Positions 1 to 6,104 of a stretch of DNA of 6,104 bases are shown piece by piece (within the stretch, counting starts at the first letter, position 1; every line of letters begins with the position of its first letter). The notes below the pieces were generated by a model. It was given only the letters and a program-made list of their open reading frames with translations, was not told the DNA's origin and did no database searches. The position numbers were made by a program, and so were the translations under genes. The DNA is from Candidatus Dadabacteria bacterium. GTDB lineage: Bacteria; Desulfobacterota_D; UBA1144; Nemesobacterales; UBA2774. The DNA lies in NCBI GenBank assembly GCA_020054175.1, contig JAGVLR010000246.1, forward strand, positions 1 through 6,104, given 5' to 3'.

Positions 1-450
1 ATAAAATTCGAACTCGCGGGCGAGCTTGCTGAACATGATCGGATTTCCCTCGCCCCTTTCGAGGTCCAGTATAGATACGACGGAATACGACTTCATCCCC
101 TCGCTCATGTAGTAGGAGAGGTAGGAGCCGCGGTTAACGTAGTCGCGGAATATGCCGCTCATGAAGAGCGAGAAGTCGCCCATATATTTCCTGACCTCTC
201 TCTGGTAGCCGCTGTTGTCGGGCGGAACCTTCCGGCTCTCTATCAGCATGTCGACTATGGTGTTCACTTTCTTCCCGGCGTCGTCGGTCAGCTTGTAAAG
301 GCTCTCGGACCGGGCGAACTCGGTGAGCATTTCGGTGAGATACTCGGCTGCGTCCCTGTCCCTTTCTTTTCCGAGATCGAAGAAGCTTAGATCTACGAGG
401 TTACTGAAATATGACCTTATGGATACGGTGTCGATTCTATCTTTGGTCAT
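1..450 (-). CDS. Conserved protein of unknown function, N-terminal part (C-terminus beyond left edge)
   Basis: The minus strand reads open for 150 codons from ATG at 450-448 to the window edge. The protein begins MTKDRIDTVSIRSYFSNLVD. The start is well bounded: an in-frame TAG lies eight codons upstream with no other ATG, GTG or TTG between. No good Shine-Dalgarno precedes it. The sequence is soluble-looking and rich in charged residues, with no signal peptide or membrane segment. It contains YLTEMLTEFARSESLYKL, then REVRKYMGDFSLFMSGIFRD, then a Tyr-rich stretch (YLSYYMSEGMKSYSVVS) and FSKLAREFEFY. From memory, this order (LxxFxRxExLxK, then VxxxxGDFxLFxSGI, then GxxSY) resembles a family of uncharacterised bacterial proteins of roughly 200 residues. 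I know of no assigned function. It is divergent from the thioesterase at 605 and may share its control region. Coding is well supported; the function is unknown. Confidence 0.85.
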   Translation of the reverse strand, partial: MTKDRIDTVSIRSYFSNLVDLSFFDLGKERDRDAAEYLTEMLTEFARSESLYKLTDDAGKKVNTIVDMLIESRKVPPDNSGYQREVRKYMGDFSLFMSGIFRDYVNRGSYLSYYMSEGMKSYSVVSILDLERGEGNPIMFSKLAREFEFY

Positions 451-472
451 GGCAGATTCGCGTGAAACGACC

Positions 473-500
473 TATATAAAGTATAATACAAATTTAGCAA
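473..500 (-). promoter_or_regulatory. Candidate promoter for the unknown-function gene at 1-450
   Basis: On the minus strand TTGCTA (500-495) is followed after 16 bases by TATATA (478-473). This would start transcription near 466, about 16 bases before the ATG. The surrounding AT-rich patch also contains a perfect TATAAT on the plus strand (482-487), but that has no matching -35 box. The fit to sigma-70 is moderate and was judged by eye only. Confidence 0.35.
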
Positions 501-533
501 ACGACCCGGCGGTGTGTCAACCTGATTTTCTGT

Positions 534-561
534 ATGCGCCTCTGAACCCTTCAGGGCGCAT
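534..561. repeat. Strong inverted repeat in the divergent intergenic region
   Basis: ATGCGCC (534-540) pairs with GGCGCAT (555-561), and CTGAA (542-546) pairs with TTCAG (550-554). This gives a 12-bp stem interrupted by one bulged T (541), closed by a CCC loop (547-549). No U-run follows on either strand, so it is not a standard terminator, and no gene ends here. It lies just upstream of TATAAA (564-569) and about 45 bases before the thioesterase ATG. It could be a protein-binding operator or a structured 5' leader. The role is inferred; the symmetry is directly visible. Confidence 0.6.
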
Positions 562-604
562 GTTATAAAGGCCGGGTGATAATTCACAATAAAAAGGATA
601 CTCA

Positions 605-1078
605 ATGGCCAGAATAAAAATGGAATTCCCCGAAAAGCACGTTTTTTCCACCGAAATCCCGCTTCGGATAAGCGATATCAATTACGGGGGGCACCTCGGG
701 CACGATTCCATACTGTCGCTCACACACGAGGCGAGGGTGAGGTTTTTTTACAGCCTGGGATTTACGGAGCTCGAAGTGGACAGGCCGGGGATAATACTCT
801 CGGACGTGGCAATAGTGTATAAATCCGAGGGATTTTACGGCGACGTTGTCGTAATTGACATTGCAGTGTGCGATTTTACGAAGTACGGCTGCGACCTCGT
901 GTACAGAGTCGGCAACAAGGAAACGGGCAAGGAAATCGCCACGGCGAAGACGGGAATCGTGTTCATGAACTACGCCGAAAGGACAGTCGCGCCGGTACCT
1001 GAAAAATTCAAAAGCCTTTTCGAGGCAGAGGAATATTTTATAGAAATCCAGCCGGGTACGCCGTCCGGAGGTAAGTAG
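605..1078 (+). CDS. Acyl-CoA thioesterase, 4HBT (hot-dog fold) family
   Basis: This 157-residue protein is predicted to hydrolyse an acyl-CoA thioester to the free acid and CoA in the cytoplasm. The length fits a single hot-dog domain. The key stretch is RISDINYGGHLGHDSILSL (residues 21-39) followed by HEARVRF (41-47). Asp24 sits where 4-hydroxybenzoyl-CoA thioesterases carry their catalytic Asp, in the D-x-N/x-Y-G-H-(V/L) signature at the start of the long helix. Later strands (IILSDVAIVYKSEGFYGDVV, about residues 62-81, and the KTGIVFMNY segment) also fit the family. The start is supported by AAGGA at 594-598, six bases before the ATG; the stop is TAG. No signal peptide is visible. It stands alone, divergent from the gene at 1-450 and convergent with the thiolase. 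The substrate cannot be told from sequence; 4HBT enzymes range from aromatic to long-chain acyl-CoAs. Confidence 0.88.
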   Translation: MARIKMEFPEKHVFSTEIPLRISDINYGGHLGHDSILSLTHEARVRFFYSLGFTELEVDRPGIILSDVAIVYKSEGFYGDVVVIDIAVCDFTKYGCDLVYRVGNKETGKEIATAKTGIVFMNYAERTVAPVPEKFKSLFEAEEYFIEIQPGTPSGGK

Positions 1079-1125
1079 GGCAAATTCCGGGATGTTTTGG
1101 AATGAAAGTAAGCTTTCCGGGCGTG

Positions 1126-1154
1126 AAAAAGGGGAGGGCTCGAAAACCCTCCCC
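1126..1154 (-). terminator. Rho-independent terminator of the thiolase gene
   Basis: The perfect 8-bp stem GGGGAGGG (1131-1138) / CCCTCCCC (1147-1154) has an 8-base loop. On the minus strand it is followed immediately by TTTTT (the A-run 1126-1130), a classic intrinsic terminator 22 bases after the thiolase stop. On the plus strand the stem is followed by GGAAGTTTC, not a U-run, so it should be weak or inactive for the convergent thioesterase transcript. Confidence 0.9.
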
Positions 1155-1175
1155 GGAAGTTTCAATCCTGAATGT

Positions 1176-2372
1176 TTAACTCTTTTCTTTCTCAACGATA
1201 ATAGCGATACCCATGCCGCCGCCGATGCAGAGAGCAGCGAGGCCGCGCTTTGCCTTCTTTCTCCTGCCGAGCTCGTGGAGAAGGGTAACGAGAATTCTCG
1301 TTCCGGAAGCGCCTATCGGATGACCGAGGGCTATCGCTCCGCCGTTCACATTGATTTTCTCTTCAGGTATCGGAAGGTCTCTCAGCACCGCGAGCGACTG
1401 CGCGGCGAAGGCCTCGTTTAACTCGAAGAGGTCTATGTCGTCGAGGGAGAGCTTGGCCTTGTCGAGCGCCTTCTGTATTGCCGGCACCGGTCCGATGCCC
1501 ATTATCGAAGGATCGACTCCACCTACTGCATATGACACTATCGAGGCTACGGGTTTAAGCCCGAGGTCTTTGGCCTTTTTCTCAGAGGACACGAGAATAG
1601 CGGCGGCGCCGTCGTTAATTCCCGACGCGTTTCCCGCCGTCACCGTTCCGCCAACCTTGAATACGGGGCGGAGGCCCTTGAGCGCATCGAGGGTGGTATC
1701 GCCCTTCGGATGCTCGTCCCTTATGAACGGAACCGGGTCGCCCCTTCTCTGCGCGATGAGAATCGGCACTATCTCGTCGTTGAACCTGCCCTCGTCTTGG
1801 GCGGCCTTACATTTCATCTGGCTCTTGTAAGCGAATTCGTCCTGTTCGTCTTTCGAAATGTTGTAGGATTCCGCGAGGTTTTCAGCGGTGACTCCCATGT
1901 GATAATCGTTGAATATGTCCCAGAGGCCGTCGTACACCATGCCGTCGACTATCTCTTCTTTAGGCATCCCCATCCTGTATCCGTAACGCGCCTTGGGAAG
2001 ATAAAAGGGGGCGAGGTTCATGTTCTCGGTGCCGCCCGCGATTATGGCTTCCGCGTCACCGGCCTTTATCGCCTGCGCGGCAAGTGCTATAGACTGTACT
2101 CCCGAGCCGCAGACGCGGTTAATCGTCACCGCCGGCGTCTCCACGGGCAGCCCCGCTTCGATGGATATCTGCCTGGATACGTTCATTCCCTGACCAGCAC
2201 CGAGAATATTGCCCATAATGCAATCGTCGATCTCTTTCGGGTCGATTCCCGTCCTATCCAGTATCTCCTTTACAACCGCGGCGCCCAGCTTCGCGGAGTT
2301 CGTATCTTTCAACGTTCCGCCGAATGCCCCGATTGCAGTCCTTAACGGTTCGCTCAGAACTACTTTCTGCAT
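1176..2372 (-). CDS. Acetyl-CoA acetyltransferase (thiolase, EC 2.3.1.9)
   Basis: This 398-residue thiolase reversibly condenses two acetyl-CoA to acetoacetyl-CoA in the cytoplasm, as AtoB/PhaA/ThlA do. All catalytic landmarks are visible. The acyl-accepting Cys88 lies in NRVCGSG (85-91). NEAFA spans 319-323. His351 lies in GGAIALGHPIGASG (344-357), and Cys382 in CIGGGMG (382-388). MGVTAENLAESYNISKDEQD is also typical. Length and motif spacing match the biosynthetic (class II) thiolases of about 390-400 residues; the N-terminus MQKVVLSEPLRTAIGAFGG fits that group. An ATG 11 codons upstream (2405) is in frame, but the start at 2372 is preferred: AGGAGG sits eight bases before it and the protein then begins exactly as relatives do. 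It ends at its own terminator (1126-1154) and is divergent from ddl. Acetoacetyl-CoA could feed polyhydroxybutyrate, isoprenoid or fatty-acid routes; no neighbour here decides which. A broader 3-ketoacyl-CoA specificity is possible. Confidence 0.95.
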   Translation of the reverse strand: MQKVVLSEPLRTAIGAFGGTLKDTNSAKLGAAVVKEILDRTGIDPKEIDDCIMGNILGAGQGMNVSRQISIEAGLPVETPAVTINRVCGSGVQSIALAAQAIKAGDAEAIIAGGTENMNLAPFYLPKARYGYRMGMPKEEIVDGMVYDGLWDIFNDYHMGVTAENLAESYNISKDEQDEFAYKSQMKCKAAQDEGRFNDEIVPILIAQRRGDPVPFIRDEHPKGDTTLDALKGLRPVFKVGGTVTAGNASGINDGAAAILVSSEKKAKDLGLKPVASIVSYAVGGVDPSIMGIGPVPAIQKALDKAKLSLDDIDLFELNEAFAAQSLAVLRDLPIPEEKINVNGGAIALGHPIGASGTRILVTLLHELGRRKKAKRGLAALCIGGGMGIAIIVEKEKS

Positions 2373-2380
2373 ATGAATCG

Positions 2381-2386
2381 CCTCCT
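2381..2386 (-). promoter_or_regulatory. Shine-Dalgarno AGGAGG that fixes the thiolase start
   Basis: On the minus strand AGGAGG (CCTCCT on plus) lies eight bases before the ATG at 2372-2370. It falls inside the longer reading frame that starts at 2405, so it favours the 398-residue protein over the 409-residue version. Confidence 0.8.
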
Positions 2387-2417
2387 GTTTTAGGTTGACT
2401 GCCAATCCGCTGAGTGG

Positions 2418-2445
2418 ATTTTACATTAAGACTTTGCATTTGCAA
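2418..2445 (-). promoter_or_regulatory. Candidate sigma-70 promoter for the thiolase
   Basis: On the minus strand TTGCAA (2445-2440) is separated by 16 bases from TAAAAT (2423-2418). They match the consensus -35 at 4 of 6 and -10 at 5 of 6 positions. Transcription would begin near 2411, giving a leader of about 40 bases that contains the AGGAGG. If so, the upstream ATG at 2405 would fall only a few bases into the transcript, without room for a ribosome site. That is further support for the start at 2372. Judged by eye. Confidence 0.45.
2434..2445. promoter_or_regulatory. Palindrome TTGCATTTGCAA overlapping the thiolase -35 box
   Basis: The arms TTGCA (2434-2438) and TGCAA (2441-2445) are perfectly inverted around TT. 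The site covers the proposed thiolase -35 element, a position where a dimeric repressor could act. The palindrome is short, so chance is possible; I do not recognise it as the operator of a named regulator. Confidence 0.3.
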
Positions 2446-2546
2446 GCAACTGAAGCCACTTCTGTCTTGACAACGTGGAGCCGTTTGGGTAACCCGTTAG
2501 ATACCGCCGCGATCAGGCGGGATTCAGCTTCGCATAATAAGAAAAT

Positions 2547-2553
2547 AAGGGGG
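2547..2553 (+). promoter_or_regulatory. Ribosome-binding site for the TTG start of ddl
   Basis: AAGGGGG ends four bases before the TTG at 2558-2560. An in-frame TAA at 2546-2548 rules out any start further upstream. The first residues (ITVGVVFGGRS) form the conserved N-terminal strand of the family, so a start further downstream would remove the fold's first element. TTG is therefore the only plausible initiator. Confidence 0.75.
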
Positions 2554-2557
2554 CATC

Positions 2558-3670
2558 TTGGCAAAAATAACAGTCGGAGTCGTTTTCGGAGGGAGGTCTG
2601 TCGAGCACGAGGTTTCGCTCGTATCGGCGAGGTCGGTGATATCTAATACGGATACAGATAAATATAATATATTCCCCGTGTTTATAGATAAGGAAGGGGT
2701 ATGGAGAAGGGCGTCCATAGACGCCTGGCTCGGCGGTGGGAAACTTGAAGTCGAAACCGGCTCTTTTCTCACGCCTTCACTCGGCTCCGTGGACCCGCTC
2801 TTCTTCGAAATCTCGTCCGACGGTAAATTCGTTGCATCGCATAAAGTGGACGTTATATTTCCCGTCCTTCACGGAACTTTCGGAGAGGACGGCACTGTTC
2901 AGGGGCTCTTCGAGCTTATGGGCGTACCTTACGTCGGTGCATCGGTCCTCGGGTCTTCCGTAGGCATGGACAAGATAGTAATGAAGGCGGTGCTCAAGGA
3001 TTCCGGCCTCCCCGTCCCGGAATTCATGGGATTCTACAAGCACGAATGGGAAGCCGACAGGAACGGCGTCGCCATACTGGCTATGAACGTCCTCGGCATG
3101 CCGTGCTTCGTCAAGGCGGCGAACCTCGGCTCTTCCGTGGGCGTAACCAAAGCGAAAAACGGAGACGAGCTCGAAAAGGCCATCGACTACGCATGCAAAT
3201 TCTCGAACCGTATAATCGTCGAAAGAGCCGTAACAAACCCGCGCGAGATAGAGATAAGCGTCCTCGGAAACGAGGAGCCCCTGGCCTCGTGCGCGGGAGA
3301 GATAATCCCGCACAGGGAATTTTACGACTACAAGGCGAAATACCTCGAAGAGGGGACAGGTCTCGTCGCCCCCGTCGAGCTCGGCGGGGAACTGACCGCG
3401 CTCCTTCAGGATTACGCCGTGAGGACATTCAAAGCACTCGACTGCAGCGGCCTCGGGAGGGTCGATTTTCTCATTGAGGAAGGAACGGGCGCGATTTACG
3501 TGAGCGAGATAAACACGATCCCGGGATTCACCCAGATAAGCATGTACCCCCGTCTCTGGCAGGAGAGCGGCCTCGGTTTCAGGGACCTCGTAAGCAGGCT
3601 TATAGAGCTTGCGCTTGAGCGCTCGGCCTCGCAGAAGGCGTTCAAAACCGACTTCAAGGACGAGATTTGA
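2558..3670 (+). CDS. ddl: D-alanine--D-alanine ligase (DdlA-type, EC 6.3.2.4)
   Basis: This 370-residue ATP-grasp enzyme joins two D-alanines at the cost of ATP in the cytoplasm, making the dipeptide that MurF adds to the peptidoglycan precursor. The order of motifs is complete: GGRSVEHEVSLVSARS (11-26, Glu16 binding the first D-Ala), PVLHGTFGEDG (102-112), GSSVGMDK (132-139), Lys143 and Lys186 for ATP, and GSSVG (191-195). The omega loop YDYKAKY (256-262) has Tyr262, matching the Tyr that marks D-Ala rather than D-lactate specificity. Arg301 and Asp303 lie in GRVDF, and the metal ligands Glu317/Asn319 in SEINT, followed by IPGFTQISMYP. At 370 residues with an inserted middle segment it is closer to DdlA (about 364) than DdlB (about 306). 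Translation starts at TTG. It is outside any mur cluster, divergent from the thiolase, and followed by a 117-base gap, so it is probably monocistronic. No defects are seen. Confidence 0.95.
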   Translation: MAKITVGVVFGGRSVEHEVSLVSARSVISNTDTDKYNIFPVFIDKEGVWRRASIDAWLGGGKLEVETGSFLTPSLGSVDPLFFEISSDGKFVASHKVDVIFPVLHGTFGEDGTVQGLFELMGVPYVGASVLGSSVGMDKIVMKAVLKDSGLPVPEFMGFYKHEWEADRNGVAILAMNVLGMPCFVKAANLGSSVGVTKAKNGDELEKAIDYACKFSNRIIVERAVTNPREIEISVLGNEEPLASCAGEIIPHREFYDYKAKYLEEGTGLVAPVELGGELTALLQDYAVRTFKALDCSGLGRVDFLIEEGTGAIYVSEINTIPGFTQISMYPRLWQESGLGFRDLVSRLIELALERSASQKAFKTDFKDEI

Positions 3671-3738
3671 GCCGGCGTCCCGTAAAATCGGGAGGACATT
3701 CGGCCCGGTTCGAGGGTATATTTTTATATCAAACGCGC

Positions 3739-3767
3739 TTAAACTTAACCCTGTGCCGTTATATATA
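3739..3767 (+). promoter_or_regulatory. Weak candidate promoter for the tricorn-like gene
   Basis: TTAAAC (3739-3744) is followed after 17 bases by TATATA (3762-3767). This would give a leader of only about 14 bases before the ATG at 3788. The intergenic stretch 3671-3787 is AT-rich from 3717 on, with ATATTTTTATAT at 3718-3729. The -35 match is poor, so this is a low-confidence call. Confidence 0.25.
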
Positions 3768-3787
3768 AGGAATCACCCGTCTACAGA

Positions 3788-4072
3788 ATGAACACCAGTC
3801 TACCGAATACTATCCATATGATTAAGGCAGCGCTTCTACTGGCCGTGCTCCTGCTCGGCTCCGTTCCAGTTTTCTCGAACCCCGAAAGCGGGCAGGTGGA
3901 GGAAGTTCCCGACGCCCTGATGCTCCGTTATCCGGATGTGAGCGCGGATTCGATAGCGTTCGCCTACGCCGGGGATATATGGGTAGTCCCCAAGTCGGGC
4001 GGGCTCGCCTCAGGCTCACTTCCGCCAGGGGGGACGAGATTCTTCCCAGATTTTCGCCGGACGGAGAGGTAA
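3788..4072 (+). CDS. N-terminal fragment of tricorn-like protease, cut off by a frameshift
   Basis: This 94-codon frame starts at ATG 3788. It opens with a signal peptide: a short n-region with Lys13, the hydrophobic run AALLLAVLLLGSVPVF (14-29), and likely cleavage after VFS (28-30). The export route predicts a periplasmic or secreted enzyme. Residues 43-74 (LMLRYPDVSADSIAFAYAGD, then IWVVPKSGGLA) are the first beta-propeller strand pair of tricorn/PD40 proteins. After Ala74 the frame becomes unrelated and stops at TAA 4070-4072. The homologous continuation (RLTSARGDE) is in the -1 frame from 4012. The last 20 codons are therefore an artefact of the shift. No convincing Shine-Dalgarno precedes 3788 (AAGGAA at 3767-3772 is 15 bases away). 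ATG at 3818 (Met11) is a possible later start that keeps the signal peptide. Either this is a pseudogene, or a base was lost in the assembly; the two cannot be told apart here. Confidence 0.75.
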   Translation: MNTSLPNTIHMIKAALLLAVLLLGSVPVFSNPESGQVEEVPDALMLRYPDVSADSIAFAYAGDIWVVPKSGGLASGSLPPGGTRFFPDFRRTER

Positions 4073-6104
4073 TAGCATTCAGCGGCAATTACGACGGCAA
4101 CGTAGACATATATACGATACCCCGGGACGGCGGGATACCGGAGAGGCTCACGCACCACCCCGACGACGAGCTCGTCGTCGACTGGTACCCCGATGGAAAG
4201 AACATACTATTCCACTCGAATATGCTGAGCCCGAGCCAGCGCTACGACAGGCTCTTCAAACTTTCGGCCAGGGGCGGTCTTCCCGAGGCGCTTCCCCTTC
4301 CTTATGGGGAGCTCGGCAGCCTTAGCCCGGACGGCAAGAAGCTGGCATTCGAATACATGCCTCCCATGCGGGGCGCGTGGAAAGGGTACAGGGGCGGAAT
4401 GGCGAGCGATATATGGATTTACGATCTCGCAACCGGCTCGATAGAGAAAATCACCGACCATCCCGGCACGGACTCGGTTCCGATGTGGCACGGTAAAGAT
4501 ATCTTCTTCGTTTCGGACAGGGGAAAGGAGAAGAGGATTAATATATGGGCTTACAATACCGAAACCCACGAAACGCGCCGCGTGACCGACTTTAAAGACT
4601 ACGACGTGAAATGGCCGAGTCTCGGGCCGGACGATATCGTCTTCGAGAACGGCGGAAGGCTCTTTCTCTTGAGCCTGCCGGACGAGACTGTGAGCGAGGT
4701 AGTCGTGCATGTGCCTAACGATCTGCCCGAGCTTCGCACGCGACTGGAAGATCTTACGGAGAATATCAGCGATTTCTCGATTTCTCCCACCGGCAAAAGG
4801 GCGCTCTTCGGCGCGCGCGGAGAAGTCCTGACGGTGCCGGCAGGGCAGGGAAGGGTGAAAAATCTCACCAACACTTCCGGTGTCGCCGAGCGGTTTCCGG
4901 TATGGTCGCCCGACGGCAAATACGTAGCCTACTTCTCCGACAGGTCGGGCGAATACGAGCTTTACTACAGGCTGAGTAACGGCGACGGGGACGAGACAAG
5001 GGTGACGCGGGACGGCTCCGTCTTCCGCTACAGGCCGGTATGGTCCCGCGACAGTAAAAAGATCATTTTCAGCGACAAGACGGGGCGGCTGTTTACCGTC
5101 GATATAGACGACGGAAAACCTAAAGAGATCGACAGGGACGAGTACGGCATTATAAGCAATTATTCCTGGTCGCCAGACGGCAAGTATGTGGCCTATGTGA
5201 AAGCCGGGGCAAATAAAATGAGGTCGGTATACGTCTACGACGTGGCGGCGGGAAAATCACGCAGAATCACGGACGGCTTTTATAACGACAACTCACCCGT
5301 TTTCGACCCGGAAGGGAAATATCTCTACTACTTCTCCGACAGCTCTTTTACACCGGTTTACGGCGACATGGACGATACATGGATCTATCCCAACTCCTCC
5401 CAGCTATATGCGATGACGCTCGCGAAAGACACGGAATCGCCGCTCGCTCCTATAAACGAAGAGGAATATGTGTCGCCCGGAAAGGAGAAAAAAGAAGGAG
5501 AAAAGGGTGAGATAGATTTTGAGGGGATGGAATCCCGCGCCGTGAAGCTCCCGGTCGGCGCCGGAAATTTCGGGCGTCTTACCGCCGCTAACGGAAAGGT
5601 GGTTTATCTCCGCTTCCCGGCCGCGGGCAGCGCGGGGGACAACCCGGGCGGCACGCTCCACTATTTCGACCTCGGCGACAGAAGAGAAAAGACGGTCATG
5701 CAGAACGTCTCCGACTACGATCTCTCGGCCGACGGATCGAAGATCATTTACAGGTCGGGCGATACTTATGGAATCGTGAATCTTTCGGAAGGAAGCAAGC
5801 CCGGAGACGGACAGCTGGCGCTGTCGGGGCTCAAGACCAGCATCGACCCCAGAGAGGAATGGAACCAGATATTCGTCGACGCGTGGCGGATCCAAAGGGA
5901 TTTCTTCTACGACCCGGGCATGCACGGGGTCGACTGGAATGCCGTGAAGACGAGGTACGAAAAACTCCTTCCGTTCATTACAGACAGGGAAGACCTTAAC
6001 TACGTGATCGGGGAGATGGTGGGCGAGCTCAACTCCTCACATACTTACGTCGGCGGCGGAGACATAGACGAGGCGGAAATACTGCCTTTCGGCCTTCCGG
6101 GCGC
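4012..6104 (+). CDS. Tricorn-like protease (S41 family), main body, 3' end beyond the window
   Basis: From AGG at 4012 to the right edge one frame is open for 697 codons; the nearest ATG in this frame is 3979, after which homology does not begin until 4012. It continues the fragment at 3788, so I number residues as if one base were restored (Arg at 4012 = residue 76). The first propeller has PD40-type repeats FSPDGEVIAFSGNYDGN, WYPDGKNILFHSN and LSPDGKKLAFEY. The second has WSPDGKYVAYFSDRSGEYEL, WSRDSKKIIFSDKTGRL and WSPDGKYVAYVKAG. A Lys/Glu-rich linker leads to IDFEGMESRAVKLP, typical of bacterial tricorn relatives. The helical C1 region starts near residue 687 (DPREEWNQIFVDAWRIQRDF). ELNSSHTYVGGGD follows, with His752 at 6040-6042 matching catalytic His746 of Thermoplasma tricorn. 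The PDZ domain and the nucleophile Ser and Glu would lie past 6104. The enzyme should trim oligopeptides, probably outside the cytoplasm given the signal peptide. Confidence 0.9.

Noticed and set aside
602..1195. 197-codon open frame on the minus strand over the thioesterase
   Set aside because: It lies antisense to a clear hot-dog thioesterase, has no family resemblance, and runs through the thiolase terminator.
1710..2345. 211-codon plus-strand open frame inside the thiolase
   Set aside because: It is antisense to an intact thiolase with all catalytic motifs; the open frame follows from codon bias.
2467..2495. Consensus -35 TTGACA (2467-2472) as a ddl promoter
   Set aside because: The box is perfect, but nothing like a -10 lies 16-18 bases on (TAACCC at best), so a promoter cannot be supported although one for ddl is expected in this region.
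2504..2520. Hairpin CCGCC-N7-GGCGG in the ddl leader
   Set aside because: The stem is only 5 bp with no U-run and no attenuator or riboswitch features; probably chance.
2777..3428. Antisense and alternate-frame open stretches within ddl (178, 143 and 105 codons)
   Set aside because: They are Arg-rich, low-complexity translations overlapping a complete ddl; shadows of the real frame.
3678..3693. Hairpin TCCCG-TAAAAT-CGGGA just after ddl as its terminator
   Set aside because: The stem is short (5 bp) and is followed by GGACATT rather than a U-run; the T-rich stretch comes about 28 bases later, so termination here is not supported.
3701..3720. GGTTCGA resembling a tRNA T-loop
   Set aside because: No matching stems, acceptor or anticodon arm can be built around it.
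4207..5925. Minus-strand open frames (167, 106 and 173 codons) over the tricorn gene
   Set aside because: They are antisense to a continuous frame with PD40 repeats and the SH catalytic motif.

Overview
This is a moderately GC-rich bacterial chromosome segment with no mobile elements, CRISPR arrays or RNA genes that I can see. Codon use favours ATA for Ile and AGG for Arg. The gene mix is thiolase, hot-dog thioesterase, a DdlA-type D-Ala-D-Ala ligase and a secreted tricorn-type protease with a signal peptide. Together these suggest a free-living, probably Gram-negative bacterium of the 'deltaproteobacterial' or a related uncultured lineage. That placement is an inference from gene content, not a demonstrated assignment.

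Layout. Positions 1-450 (minus) hold the N-terminal 150 codons of a protein of unknown function whose end lies beyond the left edge. A divergent intergenic region (451-604) carries a promoter-like pair for that gene and a strong inverted repeat (534-561). A 4HBT-type acyl-CoA thioesterase follows on the plus strand (605-1078). It converges on an acetyl-CoA acetyltransferase on the minus strand (1176-2372), which ends at a clear rho-independent terminator (1126-1154). A second divergent region (2373-2557) carries the thiolase promoter with an overlapping palindrome. It separates the thiolase from ddl (2558-3670, TTG start). After a 117-base gap comes a tricorn-like protease (3788 to beyond the right edge). 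Its first 74 codons are in one frame and all the rest in another.

How the genes relate. The thioesterase and thiolase both act on acyl-CoA thioesters, but they are separately transcribed and convergent, so a shared pathway is only suggestive. ddl supplies the D-Ala-D-Ala dipeptide for peptidoglycan. The tricorn homologue would be an exported oligopeptide-degrading enzyme. Every gene appears to be its own transcription unit.

The observation most worth checking is the single-base frameshift near 4010-4013 in the tricorn gene, followed by the hairpin/palindrome at 534-561. I see no evidence of a novel multi-gene system: most of the window is ordinary housekeeping and central-metabolism content plus one conserved protein of unknown function.
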